Shown piece after piece: positions 12,201 through 21,200 of a stretch of 64,000 bases of DNA. The notes under the pieces were generated by a model. It did not search any database. It saw nothing but the letters and a program-made list of their open reading frames with translations, and was not told the origin of the DNA. The DNA is from Corythucha ciliata (taxonomy: Eukaryota > Arthropoda > Insecta > Hemiptera > Tingidae), in NCBI GenBank assembly GCA_038030265.1, contig CM075940.1, positions 11,904,001 through 11,968,000 of the forward strand, given 5' to 3'. The position numbers and the translations under genes are program-made. The stretch's first letter is position 1. Every line of letters starts with the position of its first letter.

Positions 12201-15200
12201 CATGCTAGATAAAAGAGGAGTATCACTGTGCTCTATGGAACCGGAACCGTCCATTGCGGTCTCAAATACAGTTGGGCAAATAATCAAAGTTGGGCTCAAA
12301 TAAAAGTTGGGCAAACAGCCTCGCCATTAGCTGCTGGAAGGCAATATCGACATGCAGGCAAGCGAGGTCACGTTTTGAGAGACTTGGGGCAAAGGGGCAA
12401 CAGAGTGGCTGTTGTCCGAAGACGCAATTTGCGAAAAGTGGTGGGAATGTTTAAGGGTAACTATGCCGTCCGTAGGCATCTCAATAAAATGGGTTTATTG
12501 GCAGACCCGTTGTGTAGGGAGAGCAAAGTGGAGGAGACGACGACGGCACACTTAGTGGAAAACAGCGACAGATTCGCGGCGGCTAGATTCCAAGTGTTTA
12601 GAGACGCCTTTCAAGTGGGCCGAATTCGAGACGAAGGCGAAAACGTTCATCGAACGCTTCGAAGAAATTCGAGTTTTGGACAAAGACATATACGAATTTA
12701 TACTGAATAGTGACGAGTCAGAGCATGTTTTGGAGGAAGAACTCGAACGATCCGACGAATGTGCCAACAAGTACTACTCCATTCTTACCACAATGAAAAG
12801 GCTGGGAAAGAAGACCACTTCTCCTGAACAGAGCGAAGCAGATCGAAGTAGTTGTTGTTCTTTAAAAAAATCTGCAGAGAGGCGGAAGTACAAACTTCCC
12901 GTCATCGAACTGGGGAAGTATGATGGTGACCTCAAAGGGTGGGTTAAGTTTTGGTCTTTATTCCAGAAAATAGACAACGACACGGATGTAGACGACGCGG
13001 ACAAGTTTCAGTGCTTATTGCAATCCACGTTCACGAGCGCGTCAAGTCGTTGAGATCTACCCACCGACAGCTGAAAACTACAAGAAAGCAATAGCCGCCT
13101 TAAAAGATCGCTTTGGACGACAAGACCTTCTAATAGAGGTATATTTCAGAGAACTAATCTCACTAATTGTGGAAAATGCTCGCAGCCCCGGTCGGAACAA
13201 CCTTCCGGCACTTTATGACCGTCTTGAAGGGCATCTTCAAGCGCTAGAATCCCTAGAAGTTTCCACGACGACATGTGCAGCCATGATTTTCCCAATGATC
13301 GAATCCTGCTTGCCAGAGGAACTCCTGAGGGCCTGTCAGCAGCATAAAACGACATCGGGCAGCGGCATTCATCGAAGTCAAAACTGACTCAATTAATGCG
13401 TTTTATTCGTGTAGAGGTTGAAGGAGAAGAAAGAATTGCGATCGCTATGGTGTAATTTCGACGTCCTTGGACAAAAAACGATTTGTGGAGAAATACCACA
13501 CTTAACTGGGTCTATCGTTAAAGAGTTGTAGAAAATTTGGGTTAAACTCACCGACGCGCTCCCGGGACCGATAGAATTGTTGATCGGAGCCGACGTCATG
13601 GGGAAGTTACTTACGGGAAAGAGGATCGAACTATCGAATGGTCTAGTGACCCGTAAAACTCGACAGGGTTGGACCCTGATGGGCCGTCCGATCAGTGGAC
13701 TTCCCAAGACGATACCTGATGATGACGTTGAAACACAAACAATGACTAGTATGTTGTGCCTTCACGACCCTTTGCCTAAACTTTGGGAACTGGATGTCTT
13801 GGGCGTCGAGGATCCTGTATCTCGGCTAACCAAGGAAGAGAAAATTTTGCACGTAAAAAATCATTTCGATAACACCAAAGTTTTGGACGAAGAAGGGAGG
13901 TATGTTGTCAGTTTACCATGGGTGGGGGGGACGCCCCTCGAACAACTATGAACAGGCTTTGGGATGGACGAAGAAGGTTTACGAACAACCGAACGAGGGT
14001 TACGAATAACTTGGTGAATAATTACCAGAAAAGTGTTCGACGACTGGCAGAAGGATGGGATAATTGAATTATCGCCCGAACATAACCGAAACCAAACCGG
14101 TTACTTTCTTCCCCACCATCCAGTTATCAAGAAGGAGGGTACGACCCGAATAAGACCGGTTTTTGACGCATCAGCAAAAACTAGAAATGGCAAATCACTA
14201 AATTAATGTTTAGCCATTGGAGAAAACCTTATTGAACACGTGCCTGATATTTTGCTCAGGTTTCGACAAAAAAGAATCGGTTTAATCGCCGATAATCTTC
14301 TTACAGATCAGACTCAGAGACGAAGACAAAGAATATTTAAAATTTCTTTGGTTTTTAGATGGTGAAATAGTTCACTACGTTCATAATCGAGCAGTATTTG
14401 GAGTTAATTCGAGTCCGTTCCTACTCGGTGCGTTTTTACGAGACAGTTTTGAAGAGGCGATTGACCAGGCCAGAGAAGGGAAGCTTCAAGAAAACGTAAA
14501 AGTCCTCCAGGTCATAACGTCGAACTTCTACGTAGACAACCTCGTAATGAGCGTTGAAAAGGTGAGGGTGACGGCGATAAAAATCCTCACCAGTCACAAA
14601 TTCCACCTTCGTGGGTGGGAGTTCAGTGGAGAAGAACAGACCATCCCGTGTAAGGAACTGGGCCTCAAATGGGACAAGAAAAAGAATTTGGATTGGACAG
14701 AAAATCAGCGATTCAGTAGTGTTCGACGCATTGTATGGAAGTTCAGTTCTCCTTCAGCCCCATGGAGGGGTGGCTTCTCGAAGCGGATGATGCAAACACT
14801 GTTCTTCTAATAAAAACGTTGGGTCAAGAGTGCCTTGATCTAGACAATTTCAATTCTAATTTGCGAGATCCGTCGTAAGGTGGGAGCACCTGATCTAGAT
14901 GCTCTTAAAGCTGCAAACCTACGACGTCGAATCCGTTATAGACATCAGTTGAGAGTACATTTATAGAGTCGATTTGTCAAAGAATTTCTCGATTTGCTGG
15001 GACCAACCAATTCGACGAATAAGAGATTTCGAAAGAAAGAAAAAGAAATGGTCGCATGGAAATTGAGACGGAAGAAGAAGACGACGAAGTCGGCCAGAAG
15101 AGGATCCGGAACATTAGAACAATTAAAAGAATGGACTTGCGATCACCTTGTGGACTTGTGAATCAATGTGATTTCATAAGTTAAACTGTTATTTAACTCA

Positions 15201-18200
15201 GGTGGGAGGAAATGTTGGAAATTATTTGTTTTTCGCGCGCGGGTGGCTTCACTTTACTGTGAGCTCTCATATCTTTTGTTTTTTTTTTTTTCTCGCTGGC
15301 TTGTGAAGTTTTTTTGGTTACTGATAGAATTTGAGACCTGTTAGTAGGCTTTATTCAACTTAATTAAATGAATACGGATATTAAAAAAAACACATGTGTA
15401 GGGGAGGGAGGATATGGAGTGAAAGCGAATAGTATTAGTCACGTCATTCTTCCCCAATTAGTAAAGAGCGAAATCATCCAGTCTTGACGGAAGTTTCCTT
15501 GTCCGTTCAGATCGTCTTAACGGAGGGCGTGGAGGCGAATTGCTACGATCTTCCAGTGGGAGAGTAGGTTGTGCTTCTACACTTGAAGAGGGTTCGGTGA
15601 AATTTTCTGGGTTACCACTAATGCTCGGGTAGTCTTCTATCGAGGGATCGGGATGAAAATCTTCTATAGTTGGGTCGGGTTCTCCGAATGGAGCCAAATG
15701 GCGAGTAGAAATTGTCGTCTCTCGTCCGCTAGGGAATTTTATATGCGCGTAATGAGGGTTACTTTCCAAAAGCTCGACTCTTTCCACTGTCGGTTGGTAT
15801 TTGTTATCCCGATTAAAACTTCGAATAAGGACAGGGCCTGGTCTGTTTAGCCACGACGGTAGAGACTGGCCATTTGGAGAACGCCTGGCATACGAGAACA
15901 TGCGCTCATGGGGAGTAGTGTTCGTTGAAGTACACAAAAGAGAACGAATTGAATGTAGAGCGTCCTGAAGTACTTTTTCCAATTGTGCCATGTGAAGGTC
16001 CCGTTCTCGCAGAGCTAGACGTACGGTGGTCCATATGATTCCGTTGTATCTCTCCACCTGTCCGTTTCCTTGGGGATTGTATGGGGTACTCCGGCTTGTA
16101 GATATTCCAAGTCCAGTTAAGAAGTCTTGAAGACATGAAGGATGAGCCTTGGTCCGAATGAATATAAGATGGGAGTCCGAATATGGAAAACAGTTGGCGG
16201 AGACAATGTATAACAGATTTTGATGAAGTATCCTTGCAGGGAAAAGCAAAAGGGAATCTTGAGTATTCGTCGACTACTGAAAGGATGAATCGATTTTGTG
16301 TGCTCGATGGAAGCGGACCTTTGAAGTCTATGTTTAATCATTTAATCTTTCAGATTCTTATCATGTTCCTCTTGTGTTCTTCCACATACTGTCACATCAT
16401 CAAGATAGGCGAACGTGTCCAGGATGTTTTCTTTGTTTATTATGTTGTTAATCGTTCTCTGGAACGCAACTACGCCATTGGTCACGCCGAAAGGAATTCG
16501 GCTGAAATGCCAAAGACGACCATCTGCCTCGAAGGCGGTGTAAATTTTGTCTTCATCCAAAATAGGAATTTGGTGGTAGGCACTCCTCAGGTCTATTGTG
16601 CTAAACACGTCATACTTCGAAACTTTGTTTATTATTTCTTCAATTTTCGGCAACGGATAGGCATCAAGGAGAGTGAATTTGTTTATAGTACGAGAGTAAT
16701 CAACGACCATTCTTTTTTTTTCTACTCCCGTTGGTCGACACGAGAACCTGTGCTCTCCACGGTGAATTTGATTCCTCTATAACGCCTTCTTTTACGAGAC
16801 GCTCGACTTCCTGTTTGATGAAGGCTTGGTCATCAGTTGAGTAGGAACGAGATTTGACAGAAATTGGGTAGCAGTCTGGTGTTAGATGAGTGAACAAGGG
16901 CACTGGGTCCACTTTTGCGGCAGCGAGAGAGCAAATCTTCAGCTCGCCCGAGTCGCCTCCGAATTCGATTTTTAACGCTGAGTGGAGACGGAGTAGATCA
17001 TGCCCTAGGATGACATCGGAACAAAGACGAGGGAGGACAGTGATTTTGAAATTTTCGTATAGTTTGTCTTGAATTTTCAAGGAAACGATACAATATCCTT
17101 TGATTTTCGTGGAAAACGAGAGGGAAGCCATGGTAACTTCGCCTGAAGAAGGGTATATTTTGAACTTGTATCGTTTAACAAATGAGTCGTCGATAAAACT
17201 TTCCGAACTTCCAGTGTCGATCAGAGCTGAAGTTGGTTTTCCATTCACTTCGATTTTCGTAACAGATTTTGACAGGCTCTTCGGACTCATCGATGCAAGT
17301 AATGAAGACACGTTCTTATTATTAGACGATGGTGATCTGCATACAGCTTTGTAGTGTCCCTTTTTCCCGCAATTGCCACACAACGCGTTTCGAGCTGGAC
17401 ACTTGGTTCTGAGATGACGATCGAATCCACAGAAATAGCATTTTTCGAGTTTCTTTACTGCAGCCATGGTGGGACTTTCTTCGAGATTTTCTTTATCGTT
17501 CGTAGAAATTGAGTTTAGAGTAGGGACGGACGATGAATTGTGGTAGAGGTACGATGCTGAATGTTTTTCTGCGAGTTCTAGAGCTCGAGCCTGTTCAGTT
17601 GCTTCGCTTAAGCTCAAATCATAGTTTTCCAAAAGTCTTTGCCTCATACTTTGTGAATTCAAACCGCTGATGAAAGAGTCCCTAATAAATTTTTTTTTTT
17701 ACAATTTTTTTTTCAAAAGATGGCTGACGGTGGTGACTCTTGTGTGGGGTGCAAAAAGAAAACTGTTTTATCGGACTTACTTGTGCAATGCCACGGGTCG
17801 TGCGGTGATTATTTCCATTCAGAATGTTCAGGTTTAAAAAGGACTGAGAGCAAAATGGTAAGCGAAAATCATGGTATTATTTTCTGGCTGTGCTCCGGTT
17901 GTCGACACTCTGGCCTATCTGTTTCACCATCAGCTCCGGCTAAAATGCACACGTCTTCCAACGAAATTGACAAGTCGCCTCGCAACACCTTTTTCTCAGA
18001 CCCCCTTAATTCACTAAGGCAAGAATTCGACAATTTTCGAGAAGAAATATTTGTTAAGCTTTATCTAATAAGGAGTTCACTAGTGAACAACGATACTTCA
18101 AAGGTCAAAAATACAACAACAGCCGAGAATTCCTCAGAGTTAAAAACCGTTGAGTTTGACATTCCCACGCTTTCTAGCGAGTTTAGTGTTACTCACTCGC

Positions 18201-21200
18201 CGACCTCACCTAATAATTCAAATAAAGCTAGTTATGCGTCTTGTTTGAATATTGAGGATCAGCGTCCAGCTAAGAAATCCAGCAAGTCGAATAAAGCGAA
18301 TCACACGACAAGTATGAAAAATAGTGTGCACCAGCGCATCAATTCGAACCCCGTTGCGGCGTGTTCCTCTCAGGCCCGTGCTGTTTCCATTCCGACAGAT
18401 CAGCCCCACAGGCCCACTACCCGCCGCCGTGAAGTTTTAATTGGCACTAAGCCTTGCTGGACAATCAATTGGTTGTTCAAATGAAAAAAGGTTTATTCAT
18501 CTCACGTCTCAAACCCGATGCCCAGGTAACAGACGTCACGTCTATTCTAAGTTCTTTGAATCTCAGGGACGTCGACTGCTATAAACTAACTACAAAGTTC
18601 TCGTCCTACTCGTCCTTCAGGGTCCTTGTGCCTGAATCGGATTTTCCCAGGATCATCAATCCGGAAGTCTGGCCCGCTGGCGTGTTGCTCGCATCTTCCC
18701 CTCCTTTCCCCCCGAAAACAAGTGCTGGTCGGGCTGAATCCAGCTGACTGGGAGGTACTGGAGGCTCTCCTTTCACAATAGTTCACTCAAATATGCAGGG
18801 CATCAGTAATAAAATTGATGAAATAAATATTTTCCTCCAAGATCGTGAAGATGTCTGTGATATTGCAGCAACCGAGCACTAGCTTCCAAGTACTGGAATC
18901 GATGTTTTTTCTCCTTCTGATTTTATGTGCGTCTCCTTTTTCTCAAGAAATTCCATGATCCCCGGGGGCTCAGCCATTTTCGTTAAGTCTTCGTTGCCTG
19001 CGCGTGAGATTACGCCGCTGACCCAGTTTTCAGTTGAAGGAGTACTCGAGGTCTCTGCCGTGCGGTTGGCCGCACCTGACTTAGTAATATGCTGCATTTA
19101 CCGGCCTCCTAGCTCACAATTTCACTATTTTCTCGAGCTCTTCGACGCCTTTCTGACCAAGGCTTTCTCGTATTCCGCTCCTTTTGTGTTGGCGGGCGAT
19201 TTCAATATTGACTTCGATGAGGATTCTAGTAACTGCTTGGCCTTCAGAGACGTTATCGCCTCGTTTGGTTTGTCATTGACTATCACCGGGCCCACAAGAA
19301 CTCACTACACCGGCAAAGGCTCCTGCCTCGATAATTTCATAACGAACTTCTCGTCTTCATCGTTTTTCTCTGGCCACAGTTCACTCCACCTTTCGGACCA
19401 CCGTGCTCAGGAATTTTCGATTCAGCTCCACAATTGCCTCGACTCTCCTGGATCCAGAATTCCGCGTCTCATTTCCCCGGAGAGTCTTCTTGCTCTGAGG
19501 CACTTTCTCTCCGCATATAACGGGCTCTGGTTCTCCACTTATTCCGAAGAATGTCCTAAATTGAGGGCTGATGCATTTATTCACACATTCCTTTCGGCCG
19601 TGGACCTTGCGGTGCCGCTTCAGAGTGTCAAAATTCCTGACTCTCAGAGGAGGCGGAACCCCTGGTTTACCGAAGAACTTCGGCTGAAGAAGCGCCGCTG
19701 TGAGGATCTTTCCGCTCTCCGAAATTCTTCTTCAACATTCGCCCCGTCAGTTATTGCGCCTCTCCTTCGTTCCGCTCGCAAGGACTTCCGAACAAGCGTA
19801 CTTGAAGCGAAAAAGGCATATAACGATTCCCTGATAATAAATAATACCAGCAATTTCAATAAAACGGTATGGTACGTGGTCATGGGCGAACTACCGTTGG
19901 GTGCTCGGGGCTCGTCTGGACCTGTCAGTGGTCTTGATGCCGATGGATTTAACAATTTCTTTATTAATGCGGCCGCCACCGGTGTCTACTCGCTGCCCGA
20001 TTCTCCTTCTAGCTTCCGCGATTTCTTGCGCCCGGATTTCAGCGCCTCCTTCTCCCTTAAGAGTGTCTCGGTCGAGGATGTTTTTAGTGCTATCGCCAGT
20101 TTGAAGAACTCTACTTCGTACGACTACTACTGGTTAAACGTCGATATTGTTAAGTCGTCAGCTGACCTCATTGCAGAACCACTTTCTTCTGTCATCAACA
20201 GCTTTTTTGAGACTGGCTCTTTCCCTGAGTGCCTGAAGATATCAGTTGTGACTCCCGTACCGAAAAAGGGCAACCAAGTTTACAGTGACTTTCGGCCAAT
20301 CTCTATCATCCCAGTTTTCACACGCGTAGTCGAGCGTCTCGTCCTTAATCAGTTACTGGACTTCCTTGAACAGAATAAGATTCTCGCCGAGAATCAGCAT
20401 GGTTTTAGGAGGGGCCGTTCTACTTTAGCTATTCGTTTGCTGCAATCGGTAATGTCCGGGCTTGAGTCTGGCTCAAAGGTGGGTCTCAGACTTTTCGACC
20501 TCTCTCGGGCTTTTGACTCCATTTACGTCGGGATCCTATCTGAGAAACTTCGTTATTACGGTTTCGATGAGCGTTCCGTCAGTTTTATACATTCATACCT
20601 CGTCGGCTGGCTGCAGTGCGTGGCGTACGGGGGAGTCAGATCGGACCCTACTCCGGCTCTGGACCTTGGAGTTAGGCAGGGCTCAATCCTCGGTCCCCTC
20701 CTATTTCTTCTTTATGTTAATGATTTATGCTTAGCGTCCTCGCCCCTTCTCTCGTCCGAGATCTTTCTCTACGCCGATGATACGACGGTACTCTGCACGG
20801 GTGATTCTGAGGCCGAGCTTTTTGATGAGCTGGAAGCGGCAACTTCGCTAATAGAATCATGGTGTTTGGCCAATCGTCTCGTTCTTAACGACAATAAAAC
20901 TCAAGACTTAGTTTATGATCTCAAAGGGCCCCATAAGTTTGTCAAGTTCCTAGGTCTCTTCATCGATTCCCGTATGTCCTGGGACAGTCACATCGAACAC
21001 CTTTCGCCCCACCTATCAAGGGCCACCTTCGTGCTTCGCCGCTTGAAAAAAGTCGTGTCAGCTGAGGCGCTGCGACTGGTTTTCTTCGGGCTCTTCTATT
21101 CCCGTATGACGTACGGTATTCTTGCCTGGGGGAATTCCTCGGGAGCAGTGAAAATCTTCCGCTTCCAAAAGGCCGCTATTCGTGTGCTTTGCGGACTGCA

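Larger units (their letters stand above)
12611..15321 (+). mobile_element. Degenerate BEL/Pao LTR retrotransposon
   Basis: A run of broken frames in BEL/Pao order: gag, aspartic protease, reverse transcriptase, an integrase tail, then a purine tract (GGTGGGAGGAAA at 15201-15212) and the start of a 3' LTR (TGTTGGAAAT from 15213). The LTR is interrupted at 15321 by the gypsy element and should resume at 22173. RNase H and most of the integrase are missing between about 14810 and 14890. I found no 5' LTR. The element is dead. Confidence 0.8.

Noticed and set aside
12228..12710. Single 160-codon gene
   Set aside because: The frame joins a LINE-tail-like segment to out-of-frame BEL/Pao gag text; it is a chance fusion of two relics.
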